Below, piece after piece: positions 12,541 through 24,740 of a stretch of 64,000 nt of DNA. The notes under the pieces were generated by a model that was not told the origin of the DNA, did not search any database, and was given only the letters and a program-made list of their open reading frames with translations. Each line of letters opens with the position of its first letter. The first letter of the stretch is position 1. The stretch spans positions 310,001-374,000 of the forward strand of contig JANEZZ010000802.1 of assembly GCA_026122225.1 (NCBI GenBank). Reading direction: 5' to 3'. The stretch comes from Heloderma charlesbogerti. Its lineage: Eukaryota; Chordata; Lepidosauria; Squamata; Helodermatidae. Position numbers and translations under genes: made by a program.

Positions 12541-12632
12541 GGTGCAATCCTGTGCATGTTTACACAGAAATTAGTCCCACTGTGTTAACTGGTGCTTACT
12601 CCCAGGTAAGCGTGCATGGGATTGCAGCCTAA
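12541..12632. repeat. ~90-bp palindromic repeat
   Basis: gtgcaatcctgtgcatgttt mirrored by gcgtgcatgggattgcagcc, with the 'cttactcccaggtaa' block between. Related copies are near 593-667, 21290-21380, 30715-30790 and 60725-60815. Confidence 0.65.
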
Positions 12633-12994
12633 AAGAGTGTATTGCTGTTAGACTGGTGCAATCGATAGAGACGTGATTGTTTCATATTTTTTAAAACTTA
12701 ATAAAGAACTGTGATAGTCCACATTCAGCTTGCTAAAAGCAATTAATATGTGCAGTGAAGACAAACGCACAGACAAGAGACCCCAAAGATTGGGGCAAAA
12801 GACAGCATTAGTATCTTTAGGCTGTGTACAGTTTTATACACTCAATACAGCCGCTGATGAGCTGCTGATCGCAGTGGGGGCGGGGCTAGATACAGCTGCT
12901 GATCAGAGTGGAGGTGGGGCCAGATGAGGAACCCTCATTGGTCAGTTGGGACTTACATCTGAGTAGACATGCAAAGGATTGTGCTGTTACTCTC

Positions 12995-13106
12995 ACATAA
13001 GTCTGCTGAACTACAACTCCCACCATCCCTCACCATTGGCCAGGCTGGCTGGGTTGATGAGAATTGGAGTCCAACAACCTCTGGAAGGCTTCAGGTTCCT
13101 CAGCCT
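12995..13106. mobile_element. hAT-like MITE
   Basis: gaactacaactcccaccatc with the mirrored half gagaattggagtccaacaac. Confidence 0.6.
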
Positions 13107-14380
13107 TGGTGTACAGGTATTCAGCCTTATTCTGTGTGGCCAACATGCTGGTGATACCCTGATTAATGAGTCATGTCTTTGATTAGCACCAATTCTTCCA
13201 GGGCAAAGTAACAGGACTTAAATATAGCACAGGAGCTGGTTCCAGTAATGAGCAAGCGTGTATTTGTATTATTTCCTAGCTTATTGTTGTTCATAGACCA
13301 CAAAGGACAATCTAGAAAGAGGCCCATTTTCATACCTTGAAATGAAACTTAAATCTGCAGAAGTGCAGTAGTGATGATGTAACTGAGAAAAATTGTCTCA
13401 CTAAAGATGTTGGAAGCTGAATGATGGCCTGGGCTGGGACAACGGCAGAGGAGGGAGGGGCCATGCAAATAGTGTCTCAGGTAAAGTCCTAGGAAAGCCC
13501 GCACAGTCCTGCTTTACCTGCAGTTTGTGTCTTGTTGAGGAAAGGGGATCTCTACGTGCAGAGGTCAGGTGAGAAAACGGGTTTTCTTGATGGAGTGAAA
13601 ATGACAGCACCGGAACAACCGTAGAACCCAATTGATCCTGAACAGTAATGACTGACGTAGATTATTAGTTGCAACCAGATGAATGCTGCTGGTGAGTTTG
13701 TTGGACCTTCATTCGAAGAATCTTTATGGAAAGGGCTGACAAGGAGATAGACGTCTTTGTAGATACAACCTTTACTTTCGCTGTGTTACTATCAGGCACT
13801 TTGGTTTTGCTCCAGCAATGCAAATAGACCTGTGATTGCTCAGGAAGGGAACTGCACAGTTTACGGGGGAAGGGTACACTGAACATAAGGAAATGTTGAC
13901 AGTCCTCTTTTCTTCTTCTTTGAGCATCTTCTTTGATAGTTTAATTTAGGCACACTTTGCGGTGGCAGGGGGGGCAGGGCGGGGAGTGACACCATGGAAG
14001 GCAACTTAATATGCCCACAGTAATATCCATTTCTGGAAAGGCTTGCCATGGACAAAAGGCTCTGAACGTTTGACTGTGGTGTGTAGATATTCCTTATTGT
14101 TGTTAGCTGAAAGGAAGGGAATAACTGGGACCATGGTGGAGAGGTGAAGGTAATGGCAGAGAGGGTAAGTAGAAAATGCAACGAAGCAGGCTAGAGCTGT
14201 GTGTCGAGTGTCTCCCCCCTCTTAGTGCTCATGCTGAGCCCTGAGCTTACTTCTACTCTTTAGTGCCGGGGCAGCAAGAAACAAAAACATTTGTCATGCG
14301 TGACTCAATTCAGGATGAGAACGCATTGTGATTCTTGCAGATTCATGCTGGAGGATGATAGGCTGGTATTAGGGTAGGCA
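13107..14380. other. No recognisable gene
   Basis: Mostly unique sequence. Short open frames lack splice context or family resemblance. Confidence 0.4.
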
Positions 14381-14539
14381 ACCTGATGCTTTGGACTACA
14401 ACTCCCATTGACCCCAGCCAGCATGGCCAATGGTCAGGGATTATGGGGTGTGCATCCTTCCCCACTGTGACAGTTCGCCTGTGAGATGGACGAAGCAGGA
14501 AGGGGAGATGACTAGAGCCTGGCTGGCTCATGTGGGGCA

Positions 14540-14745
14540 GCCACTTATGAATGGCCAAAAGAGGACAAAAGTGGGCACTGATTTTCATAGAATTTGCATA
14601 TGCTAATTTATATGTGAAGATGCACATTTAGAAATGATGATTATAATTGAAATAGAAATACAGGACATCTCACCATACTGTGGAAAATTATGACCAGGTG
14701 ACAGGTGTGCCTGCCTGCTCAGCCTGCTGTCCAGGTGCTAACTGT
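14540..14745. repeat. Dispersed repeat, partial copy of the 25.0-kb element
   Basis: aatttgcatatgctaattta, atagaaatacaggacatctc and cagcctgctgt occur in the same order at 25020-25230. Confidence 0.6.
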
Positions 14746-14910
14746 GGATGGCCAACTTCGAGGCCCAGCTCCTCCTCCTTGTGGTTTTTTCTCTTTAACC
14801 CGGACTTAATCTGTGAAAGAGGACACATGGCCACCCTAGGTCATGCCAAAGATGGCCAACTGAGGCATAAATCATTATTTAAAGACTGCCCATCAATAGT
14901 AGCATTGAGG

Positions 14911-15083
14911 TAATCCCTGTTGCTGAGTCCTCTGCAAAATAAAGCCCAGCAAAGTTATTTCATGGGGTAAAAGGCTGGGTGAATCCAAGCTGTCTCCACA
15001 TGATCATATTGCCTTTTACCCCATGAAATAACTTGGCTGATCTTCATTTTGCAGAGGACTTGGCAACAGGGATTACCTCAATG
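14911..15083. repeat. Palindrome (~170 bp)
   Basis: taatccctgttgctgagtcc ... aaagttatttcatggggtaa is mirrored by ttaccccatgaaataactt ... aggacttggcaacagggatta. Confidence 0.8.
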
Positions 15084-15084
15084 A

Positions 15085-15564
15085 ACTACAAATTCCTTGA
15101 ATGATTTCTCCCAGTGGCTTCGTAGAGATACTCAATAACATGATGGGGGTGAGGGATTTATGTCTGAACTTACCCTGTTGGATAAGTTTTATGGGGTGGA
15201 TCAGCAATCTTGCAGCACCTTCATCCTCTCTGCTAAAATGGAACCACTGCAATGTTATGTCTCCAATGTCTAACCCTGACGGATGGCACTGAAAGAGACC
15301 AGGGCTGATGGCACAGAATGGTGCTGAGAGGTCTAATAGAATTAGGAGGGTCACACCCTTTCAAAGGTTGTCCAACAGCAGAACCAAGGCAGGTTCTGTG
15401 AATCTGTTCCAAAACTAGGGCCTGAAGCTAGACTGAAATGGGTCCAGATGTTTTGTCTTGGCTAAAAGAGCTTGGAGCTAGACCACTGCTGTTTTCTCTA
15501 TGAGTTTGACCAGACACAGAAAATGAGAGTCTGGTTGTCATTCGCTGGATTCAAGGGTTCAGGG
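15085..15564 (-). mobile_element. L2 LINE reverse-transcriptase fragment
   Basis: The minus frame reads LLILLDLSAPFCAISPGLFQ then GDITLQWFHF, a decayed form of the L2 'LDLSAAFDTIDH...ILQWF' stretch seen at 22.9-23.1 kb. It continues after the hAT-like insertion, to about 16075. Confidence 0.65.
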
Positions 15565-15847
15565 CAGGGCTGGCATCCAGGGTAGGCATGACTGGGCACT
15601 GGCTGAGGGCCCACACCCCAGCAGGGGCCACTGACAAGAGCATCCTGGGGTTGTTCCTCCCCTACTTCCACTGCCTATTTGTTCACTGGCTCTCTGCCTC
15701 TCAAGCAAGCAAGTGGTAGCAATTATGGGAAAGAGGATGAGGAGCAAAAGCAGCTGGTGGCAAAGGTGGTGAGAAGGTGGGCTCACTGAGGGAGGGCCCT
15801 GTTGAGGGTGTCTTCCCGAGGGCCCTCAAGACCTGGAGCTGGCACTG
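15565..15847. mobile_element. hAT-like non-autonomous element, 283 bp
   Basis: Ends cagggctggcatccag and tggagctggcactg are inverted. Flanks gttcaggg and gttccagg agree at 6 of 8. Related copies lie at 21470-21780 and, inverted, 31870-32255. It interrupts an L2 fragment. Confidence 0.7.
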
Positions 15848-16229
15848 GTTCCAGGAACGGTTTCTTCAGAGGACTGGAGACCACCCTTCTTCTCATGAAG
15901 ACATTCCACACAGCCCTGGTTGAATCATCCAGTCTCTTGACAAGATATAATCTACCAGATGGGGCACAGATTTAGAGCACCAGGTTCAGAAAGCAAGGGT
16001 GTACAGAGAGACATTCAGACAGGCTGTCTTCCCAGTTACAAGATCTCCACCAACCCTTGGAAAGCCATATCCGGCTTTTGGGGGTCAGGATTAAGTTGGC
16101 AGAGGGACGGGTGTGTGTCTTTCAATGGTATTAAAACATGATTATTTTAATGGAATCTTTATGCCTTTAAATTGTTATATGCTCAAAGGCTTTGGGATGA
16201 GTCAAACTACAAATCTAAACAATACAATG

Positions 16230-16231
<2 letters not shown>

Positions 16232-16263
<32 letters not shown>
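16232..16263. repeat. (CA)n microsatellite
   Basis: About 15 CA units. Confidence 0.95.
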
Positions 16264-16266
<3 letters not shown>

Positions 16267-16689
16267 CAATACCCACCATGACAGGTTTGCAACCCATCTT
16301 ATAGGCATTTGGCTTAATGCACATATACTTGCAAGACATCTCTGAGACTTCATAAGCATTAAGACTCGTCTGGGGGTTGTTACCAGGGATGTCATTAAGG
16401 TAGGACTTTGGGGCAGAAGTCCAGGGTTCCACTCAGCAAAATGAGCACAAGGGTCTCCCAAACCAAGCAGGTCTGGCTTACCATACATCTAAAGAATCAA
16501 CGTTTTAGCTATCATGGGCTCAGTCTTGTTCTGGTTTTTGTTTTTTGGGGATTTTTTTGGTGGGGTAGTGGGGAGAGAATCACTTCTAAACAGTTTCACT
16601 CACCAGAGCAGAAGGGATGGTGAGGCTATGCAGATAGACGTTTGTGAATGGGAACAATGCCTGTGCTGGTTGGTGAAAGCTGTATCCTT

Positions 16690-18240
16690 TGATGGTTGGG
16701 GTAATCAGCAGACTGTTCAGGATAGTTTGGGCCCCTTTTGATTCAGGGGATTATAAGACAGTCTCTAACCTTCTACATCTGGGCAAGGCAACAGAGGAAC
16801 TGGTGGCTGTCCAGATTCAAGTTCTTTTGGATGAAGCAGATTATCTAGACTCATTTCAGTCTAGCTTCAGACCCAGTTTTGGATCTGTGGTTCTTCAGCC
16901 CTTAGCAAAAAGAAGAAGTAAGCCTACATGCAGATTCCACAGCCCATTACTACCCTGTTTCCAAGCTTCCCTTTTTAAGAAGGTTGTTGACCAGCAGCTT
17001 CAGACACACAGGATTCCAGCCAATTTTTCTGGGCCTCTGCCAGATGGGATGTTAACCTGACATTGTATGGAGACTGCAGGCAGACTAGGGTTGTGGCCTT
17101 GGTCTGTGTTCCCTAAAGACACAAAGGGTAGACCAGCCTCCTCCAACTTGAGTGGTGTACTCCAGATGCTTTGGAATACAACTCCAAAAAGCCCCAGTCA
17201 GTAAGGCCAATGGTCAGGAATTATGGGCGCTGCCATCTGAAACATCTGGAGGGCATCAGGTTGGGGAAGGTTGGGGCAGACCCTAGTGACATTGTTAGAT
17301 CTTTCTGTGGGTTTTGCTACTGTTGATCCAAAGGTGCAGGTGACACAACTGGGGGACTGCTCTGAGTATATCCCCCTCATTCTAAGCAGTGAGAATCTAG
17401 TGCAGGGGTGGGCAAGTTGTGGTCTTCCAGATATTTTGGCCTACAACTCCCATCAGCCCTAGCCAACATAGCCAATGGTGAGAGATCACGGGAGTTGTAC
17501 ATTAAACCCTCTGGAGGGCCACAACTTGCCCATCCTTGATCAAGTGAGTGGTGGTGGTGATGGTGGGCTAGAGGTCATCATACCATAGGAGTCTTCCCTT
17601 TTTTCACTCAGTAACTAGTATATGAAGGTGTTGGGGCAGATCATAGGGAAATATGGAGTCTGGTGCCATCAGTTTGCTACTGACATCTAATTCTGCCACT
17701 CCTCTTCCATCTGGCTAGTTCACGCATAATGTAGAGGCAAACTGCATGACTCCATGATGCAAGTACTTGTCTAATGTTCATATTACACGTTTCTTGCAGT
17801 CACACATTTAGGTGTACACTAACAACTTCTTAGTGTGTGGTTATCCCTAGTGTTTAGTTCTTACTGGGAACTGGATGACAGTGAGATGACAATCCAGACA
17901 AGATAGTTGGAACTCCCTGTGACCTGGCAGAACAAATACCTGCCACAGATGGCGTTCAGTATATCGTGGTCTCTGAAGCCCACAGCCAAATCCAGGTGCT
18001 CCTTAATTTATCCCTGCACTTGGAGGATCCTCAGGTTTCAGCATTAGCCAGGAGTGCCATTCACTGGCTCCATGGAAACTATAACTCTCTTGATCAGATT
18101 CAGACCTGTCAATTAACTTTTATGCCTTTGTAACCTCAAGGTTAGTCTGCCTTGATGCATTCTACACATGCCAACCCTTCCACACTCTCAGGAAGCTCAA
18201 GCTGGTAGAGAATGCAGCGTTCCACTTCCTAACAGGGATG
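16690..18240 (+). mobile_element. L2 LINE reverse-transcriptase relic, split by MITEs
   Basis: Decayed stretches appear in order: ATEELVAVQIQVLLDEADYL then DSFQSSFRPSF (16780-16880), LLDLSVGFATVDP (near 17290-17330), and NYMKVLGQIIG then GVWCHQFATDI (about 17610-17690). Two hAT-like MITEs interrupt it at about 17120-17275 and 17403-17538. Confidence 0.65.
17403..17538. mobile_element. hAT-like MITE with 7/8 target duplication
   Basis: It begins caggggtgggcaagttgtgg and ends cacaacttgcccatccttg. Flanks atctagtg and atcaagtg match at 7 of 8. Confidence 0.8.
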
Positions 18241-19084
18241 GGCCAATGGGAGCAAATGGCACCATCGGCACTTGTGAATTGGTTTCCTATTGTCTTCCAA
18301 AGTGTTGTTTTTTAACCTAGTCAGCCGGGATGCAATATATCAAGAAGGTATGTCCCATCGTGACCCCTAGGATCAAGCATTCCTAAGATCTTAGTAATAT
18401 TGTTTGTGATCCAGATGAAAAGAGCGCATGCGTCAAGAGGTGCTCGCAAAGCTTGGCATATGATGGTAGAGCCCCTTTCCTTTGGAGATCCACCAAAGCT
18501 CTAGTCTGAGCTTGCTTTGGTGTTGATCTACTCAGGTATGCATCTCCAGTGCTAAAGACACACATGGCCTGTCAATTCTGAAGGGTGGATATCCATAGAA
18601 CTACATACGTATGTTGCAGTGGCTCCAGTTTTGTCCCAGTCACCACTCCTAAGTTCTTTAAGGCACTTTGTTCCTAATTCTACATGAGCAGCCCTTCGCA
18701 TCTGACATGGGGCTGGAGATCTAAAGGTACCCTTCAACATGCAGCAGGTGCCTTGTGTTCACAGAAGAGCTGTTTTTACACCTTGTGCTAGAGTTTTGCA
18801 TGAGAAAGTGGAAATAAATCCAAAGATATTCTTCCACATGTGCAACACTTGCACAAGTATAAATGTGAGAACTTGCCTGTTAGAGCATGGTGCAAACCCT
18901 TCTTACAAGCATTTGTGGAACATCACTAGCAATTGTTTTGTTTCCACTCATGGTCCTTTGGATCCAATCCATGATGTGTGTGCATCATAGTACCGAACCG
19001 AAGCAAAGATTTAGAAATGGAAGGCTTTGTGCCTCCCACTGACTGTCATGGGAAATAAAAATGGCTACAAGTGTTTTCTCTCAG
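18241..19084. other. No recognisable gene
   Basis: No splice-supported frame and no repeat I can name. Confidence 0.35.
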
Positions 19085-19177
19085 TCAGTACTGGATGATT
19101 TGCAGGCAAAGTAGCACCTGAAGTGGGGATTAGGTATGCTAAATTTCAGGAAAATAGGTATAGGGGGTTCTGTGGTA

Positions 19178-19523
19178 AAAAAAAAAAAAGGTAAAGGTGT
19201 CCCCAACCAGTCGTGTCCAACTCTAGGGTGCGGTGCTCATCCCCGTTTCTAAGCCGAAGAGCCAGTGCTGTCCGAAGACGCTTCCGTGGTCATGTGGCCG
19301 GCATGACTGAACACCGAGGTGCACAGAACGCTGTCACCTTTCCCGCCGAGGCGGTACCTATTTATCTACTTGCAATTTCTTGCTTTTGAACTGCTAGGTT
19401 GGCAGGAGCTGGGACTGAAGACGGGAGCTTACTCCGTCACGCAGCACTCGGGTCTCGAACTGCTGTCCTGCCGACCTTCCGGTCTGCAGTTCAGTGTCTT
19501 AACCACTAAGCCACCGCGGCCCC
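19178..19523 (-). mobile_element. tRNA-derived squamate SINE (type B), full length
   Basis: Read on the minus strand it starts gccgcggtggcttagtggtt (tRNA-like A box), has ggttcgagacccgag-like B-box sequence, and ends in cacctttacc plus a T run, a BovB-like tail. The same element stands alone at 33562-33901. I compare it to Sauria/Squam-type SINEs; the exact family name is uncertain. Confidence 0.75.
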
Positions 19524-19825
19524 TATAAAGGAAAGGTTCCTCCTGTGCAAGCACCGGGTCATTGCTGACCCCTAGAGGGATGCCGCGTGCACTAGCGTTT
19601 TTGTGGCAGACTGTAGCGGGGTGGTTTGCCATTGCCTTCCCCAGTCGTGACTACCTTTCCCCCCAGCAAGCTGGGTACTCATTTTACCGACCTCGGAAGG
19701 ATGGAAGGCTGAGTCAACCTGAGCCGGCTACCTGGGACCCAGCTTCCACTGGGATCGAACTCAGGTCGTGGGGAGAGCTTTGGTTGCTATACAGCCGCCT
19801 ACCACTCTGCGCCACACGAGGCTCT
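19524..19825 (-). mobile_element. tRNA-derived squamate SINE (type A)
   Basis: On the minus strand it starts gagcctcgtgtggcgcagag, includes gagttcgatcccagt (B box) and the block ccttccatccttccgaggtc typical of squamate SINEs. It abuts type B, and one 12-bp target duplication (ggttctgtggta at 19166-19177 and 19826-19837) encloses both. Confidence 0.75.
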
Positions 19826-20320
19826 GGTTCTGTGGTACACACCTTATATTTTGATCTTTTTAAAAGAGCAACTGCCTATAACTGTTTTATTTCTTGGCTG
19901 AATTAGATGAAATTTGCAGGGATAGTTGCCCTATGTCAGGGGACTGAACCTGCCAAATTTCAGATGAATAGGCACAAGGTTTTTCATGCAAGAGTAGCCA
20001 TGACATTCTGAAGGTATCCCAAAGAGGACATACCTATCTCCGTATGTTCCTTGTGGGCCATTGTTCTGAAACTGACTGACAGCCTTGAGCTGTGAATAAC
20101 TAAAAAACCTGCAAGGTTTCAGAAGGATAGGTGTAGCAATTTATGTGGAAGGGGACTCCTCACATTTAAGGGGTGTGTGTGAGTGATTTGCTTCCCCTTT
20201 TTCTGGCGGTCTTTTGGGCAATTTGTTTGCAATTGGCACACATCATAGAGATGTCTCCAGGCAAGAAACCTGCAAAGTTTCAAAAGGATAGGTTCAGGAG
20301 CTAAGGAGTTATGATGACTG

Positions 20321-21469
20321 AAAGCCAGTTTAAAGCTTTTTTTTTTTTTGGTAGTAAAGCCTGGTGGTGTTGGAAGAATGGCCATCTCACAGTTCCATCC
20401 TTGCCCTCCCCCAGAGCACAATGATTGGAGAGCCCCTGCTAAAATGTGCCCTAGGACTAAAAGGTGGATTTGTCAGTCATTCAACTATAGAAGCTCTTGA
20501 GGGCGGCATTCCAGGGGTGGTTGGGGACTAAGACAAAAGGGGTGGGGGCAAAATACTAGCATATTTCATTTCAGAGACATTTCAACCTTTTAGAATGGGA
20601 AAATGGCACAAAAGCTGGGAAACCAAACGATCAGCAATTGTGGAAAAGGGGTGTAGCCTTCTGGGGACCTCTGGCTGGATTTGGCTCCTGAGCTTGAGGT
20701 TCTGCACCACTGTTTTATTATTAATGATTTATTTATTAAGCATTTATAAATGAATTTTTTTGCTCACCGTGGCCCTCAAAGCAATCTAGCATGACATGCA
20801 AACCATGCCCAAAGTTTTCCTAGGCAGCTTACAATATCAGCTGAAAATCAGTGAATTGCGATGTTCACTTGTAACTCTAAAATTTTAGAAGGCCAAGAGA
20901 AGATGAGGTGGTGGTGGTTACATTGATTAATCTCTTTGGTTTCTGGAATGTGAAAGTGATTTTTTTTTAATGGGATCTCATGGCAGCCCTAAGCTCAGCC
21001 AATTATTCATAGCAAGACCATCCATCTTTTATCAGATCTCTGATACCAGCGTCCCATAGTCTTTTCCATCCCACACTCCGTAAATAGTTCTTTCTTGTTT
21101 GGTAAATATTTGCATTTTTCATGGCATATGGTTAAAAATAGATTTCATCATGCTCAGATATACAAAAATAGCCTTGGATGGTTTTTATGAAAATTTGTGA
21201 TGACCTGAGGGGCACCGGTGGACCAGGCAGCCTTCTTCATTGCTTATGATTTCAGATAATAATCTTGTGTAGCCCAAAGAAATATGCAATGCAAGCGTAA
21301 GCATGTTTACTCAAAAGAAAATCATATTAATTTCCATGGGATTTACCCAAGTAAATATGCATTGGATTTCAGCCTTAAATTATTTAGTAAAGCCATTCTT
21401 GCTATTAAAGCCTGTTCTCTAGGCTAGTATTCTATCCTCCAAACCATTCACCCTCCTCATTGTAGTTCA
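20321..21469. other. No recognisable gene
   Basis: Contains one copy of the ~90-bp palindromic repeat near 21290-21380; otherwise nothing identified. Confidence 0.4.
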
Positions 21470-21780
21470 GCCTCATTCGCACTTATGCTCAGCATCAAGG
21501 GTAGTCATCACTGGGCACTTGCCAAGGGGACCATGCCTCAGAAGGAGGCCCCTGACCAGAGCTCCTTGGAGTTGCTCCTCCTCTTCAGCCATGCAGTCTC
21601 TGCCGTCACTTGCCTCCAGCTCGGTCTCAGACAATGGTGGTGGTGAGAAGGAGGAGCAGGAGATGCCCCTGCCCACTTGCTCCCTGGCTTTCTGCCTGTC
21701 ATGCAAGCAAGCGGTAACAATTACGAGAAAGAGGGTGAGAAATAATAGTAGCTAGTGACAATGGTGGTCAGAAGGTAGAC
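21470..21780. mobile_element. hAT-like element, second copy
   Basis: 'gtagtcatcactgggcactt', 'aagcaagcggtaacaattac' and the later 'gtggtcagaaggt' correspond in order to 15583-15780. Open frames on both strands are shadows. Confidence 0.6.
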
Positions 21781-21784
21781 TAGG

Positions 21785-22280
21785 GATGGCCGAGAAATCC
21801 ACTGCGGACTCAAATCAGGCCGGATTCTCAAGAATCCAACCTGTGAAGTCCGCAGTGGGCCACCCCCACTCGCCTTTGGGTCGGTGAGATTTTCAATGGG
21901 GTGACTCTCCAGAGCTTTAGGTGTCACTGAGGCCCGTCCTTCCCATGCCGGCTGTCAAGGACTTCCTTAACAGCCAGTGCGGGGAAGAAAGGTCATGGCA
22001 TGGCCAGCGCTCAGTGTGCTTGCCCTGGCCTCCTCTTGAGGAGACCAGGGAGAGGGCGTGGGGTGCCGCCGAGACCCTTCTTTCCCACCGGCTGTTAATG
22101 GCTTCCTTAACAGCCGGTGTGGAGAAGAAGGGTCCCGGCGCAGCCAGGAGGAGAGCCACCCCACGAAATCCAGCAGATAAGGCTCTAGGGAAATCTGTGG
22201 GTCCCCAAGCGGCCCGGATTTCCTTGCTGCGGACCCCACCTGGACCGGAAATCATGGGGTTTGAGACAGGCCCAGCCTGT
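21785..22280. repeat. GC-rich repeat with two stem-loops
   Basis: It begins tagggatggc. Two hairpins lie at about 21933-21995 and 22073-22134, 140 bases apart; the second pairs gaccctt...ccggctgttaa with ttaacagccgg...aagggtc. Confidence 0.5.
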
Positions 22281-22640
22281 CTCAAGGAATGCCTCCAGCC
22301 ACAACAGACAGGTCGCTCAACGAGATCAGCCTTGGATGGCCTTCTCTCTGCCCCATTGGCCAGGACAGCTAGGCTGGTGAGGATGAGGGAGAGGGCCTTC
22401 TCTGTGGTGGCCCCCACTCTGTGGAACTCCCTCCCTAGGGAACGCCGCCATGCCCCCTCTTTAATGAGCTTCCGCCATGCATTGAAAACTTGGTTGTTTG
22501 GATAAGCATTTGGGGTGGGTTAGGGTATTCTTAGACAATTTTTAATGTGCAATTTTACTGTTTTAAATTGTACTGTTGTACATTGCCCAGAGTGGCCCAG
22601 CCAGATGGGCGATCAATAAATTTAATAAATAAAAGGGGTT
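22281..22640 (+). mobile_element. L2 LINE C-terminus and 3' end
   Basis: The frame [20 protein letters not shown] then SLMSFRHALKTWLFG and stop is the L2 C-terminus. The tail includes cagatgggcgatcaataaat. Confidence 0.8.
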
Positions 22641-22654
22641 AGGCTGGGCCAGAA

Positions 22655-24740
22655 CTGTATAGGGTTTTAAAGGTCAAAACCAACACTCATCCAGCCACTC
22701 ACCGTCTCCAAACATTTGGACAGAGATTCTACGGTCAACCCTGGTTAAGATTTGAACGAGAGGTAGAGCTGCATGTCATCCACATATTGATGACACCGCA
22801 TCCCAGACCTCCTGATGATAGCCCCCAGCAGCTTTACATAGAAGTTAAATAGCATTGGGGAGAGGATGGAACCCTGTGGCACCCCATAAGTGAGCGGCCA
22901 CGGGTCTGAAGTCTCCTCCCCCAGAGCTACATTCTGGTACCTGCTGGAGAGGAAGGACCGGAACCACTGTAATATGATGTCTCCAATGCCCAACCTCTCC
23001 AGGCAGTCCAGGAGGATACCATGGTCAATGGTATTAAAAGCCGCTGAGAGTTCGAGGAGAACAAGGAAGGAGTATTCACCCCTATCCAAAGCTCTCCTCA
23101 TATCATCCACCAAGGCAACCAAGGTCGTTTCTGGCCCAGGCCTGAAGCCTGATTGAAATGGATCTAGATAATCAGCTTCTTCCAAGTGTGCCTTCAACTG
23201 CATCGCCATCACCCGCTCAATTATCTTGCCCCAAAATGGCAGATTCGAGACTGGGTGAAAGTTGCTCAAGACTTGGGGATCCAAGGAGGGCTTCTTTAAG
23301 AGCGGTCTTATCACTGCCTCCTTGAGGGCTGATGGCATCACTCCCTCCTCAAGGGAGGCGTTCACCACCGCCCTGATCCCCTCACCCAGTCTTTCTCTGA
23401 AGCTCATAATGAGCCAAGATGGGCAAGGATCAATTAAGCAGGTGGTCAGCTTTACAGATGAAAGCACCTTATCCACTTTATCAGAAAGAAAAGCTGGAAC
23501 CGATCCCACAAAACTGGTTCACCACAGGCCGCCACTTGCTCACTAACTGTGTCCATGGCACATGGAATAACACTTCTGATCCAATCAGTTTTGTCCACAA
23601 AGTGCCTTGCCAAGGCCTCACAGGAGGCCTTAGAATGCTCCAGCAGTTCCGGAGCAACTGGACTGACCAGGCTTCGGACAACTTGGAACAGCCTTCTGGG
23701 ACAGCACTCTGCAGACACGATAGAGGCAGCATAATATTCCTTTTCTGTGGCCTTCATCGCCACATGATAGGCTGAAGATACAGCTCTAGCCCATGTCTGA
23801 TCACCTTCAGAGTGAGACTTCCGCCACTGGCGCTCTAGCCATCTCACCACCTGTTTCAGAGCTTGTAACCACGGATTAAACCATGGTGCAGTTTGAACCC
23901 TGTTCAGGGGGAGAGGGCATTTCAGAGCCACCCAATCTAATGCCCCAGTGATTGTGGCATTCCAGCCACCCACCAGGGTCTCGACTGAGTGCCCATTTGT
24001 GTGCTCCAGAGAATCCCCAAGCGCGTTCAGGAATCCATTTGGATCCATAAGACGCCTGGGGCGGACCATTTTAATGGGTCCTCCACCCCTGCAGAGGGGT
24101 TGTGGAACCGAGAAGTCCAACGTCACCAGATAGTGATCTGATTATGACAAGGGGGTGGTGGATATACCCCTGACTTCCACATCACTCCCTGCTTCCCCAA
24201 AAACAAACACAAGGTCTAATGCCCGACCAGCTACGTGGGTGGGCCCAGCTGGAATAGGGCACAGCTCCCAGGAAGCCATGGTCTCCTTGAAGTCCTGGGT
24301 GCCCCCGTGAGGATGGCCTCTGAATGTACACTGAAGTCCCGCAACACCAATAAGTTAGGGGACTGCACACATACATCAGAGACCACCTCAGTCACCTCGG
24401 CCAGGGAGTCAGTTGTGCAGTGGGGTGGGCGGTATATGAGCAGAATCCTCAGACTGCCTTTCGGGCCCAACCTCCAGTACATGCACTCAACAACCTTGGT
24501 CTCCTGGAGAGGGGGTCTGGTGAAGACCAAGGACTCCCGGTAGATAACAGCCACTTCCCCTCCCCGATCCCCAGCCCTCGGCTGCTGCGTGTACGACAAT
24601 CCGGCTGGGCATATGGCTGCAAAAGTTGGAGCAGTGGCCTTGTTCTCCTTTGGTGAGTAATAAGTCAGTGGGCAGCACAGAATAGAGGCATTTGAGGAAG
24701 GCTAATTGATCACGTTGTTCATGCTCTGATGAGAACAACC
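22655..24740 (-). mobile_element. L2 LINE, endonuclease and reverse transcriptase, frameshifted
   Basis: Reading leftwards on the minus strand: an endonuclease part near 24600-24290 (SPNLLVLRDFSVHSEA), a linker part 24126-23490, then reverse transcriptase 23509-22745 with LLELSAAFNTIDHGILLDCL, YGVPQGSILSPMLFN and intact YVDD at 22775-22786. The three parts lie in three frames, so at least two frameshifts separate them, one near 23490. Not functional as it stands. Confidence 0.85.

Larger units (their letters stand above)
19085..20320. repeat. Degenerate ~160-bp tandem array, interrupted by SINEs
   Basis: A motif like 'cctgcaaagtttcaaaaggataggt' recurs, anchored at 19141, 19955, 20114 and 20275. 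The last two steps are 159 and 161 bases. The first is 814, or 154 after removing the 660-base SINE insertion and its duplication. Confidence 0.55.

Noticed and set aside
21917..22505. Long overlapping frames on both strands (194 and 166 codons)
   Set aside because: GC-rich repeat sequence suppresses stops. Only the last ~60 plus-strand codons have meaning, as an L2 C-terminus.
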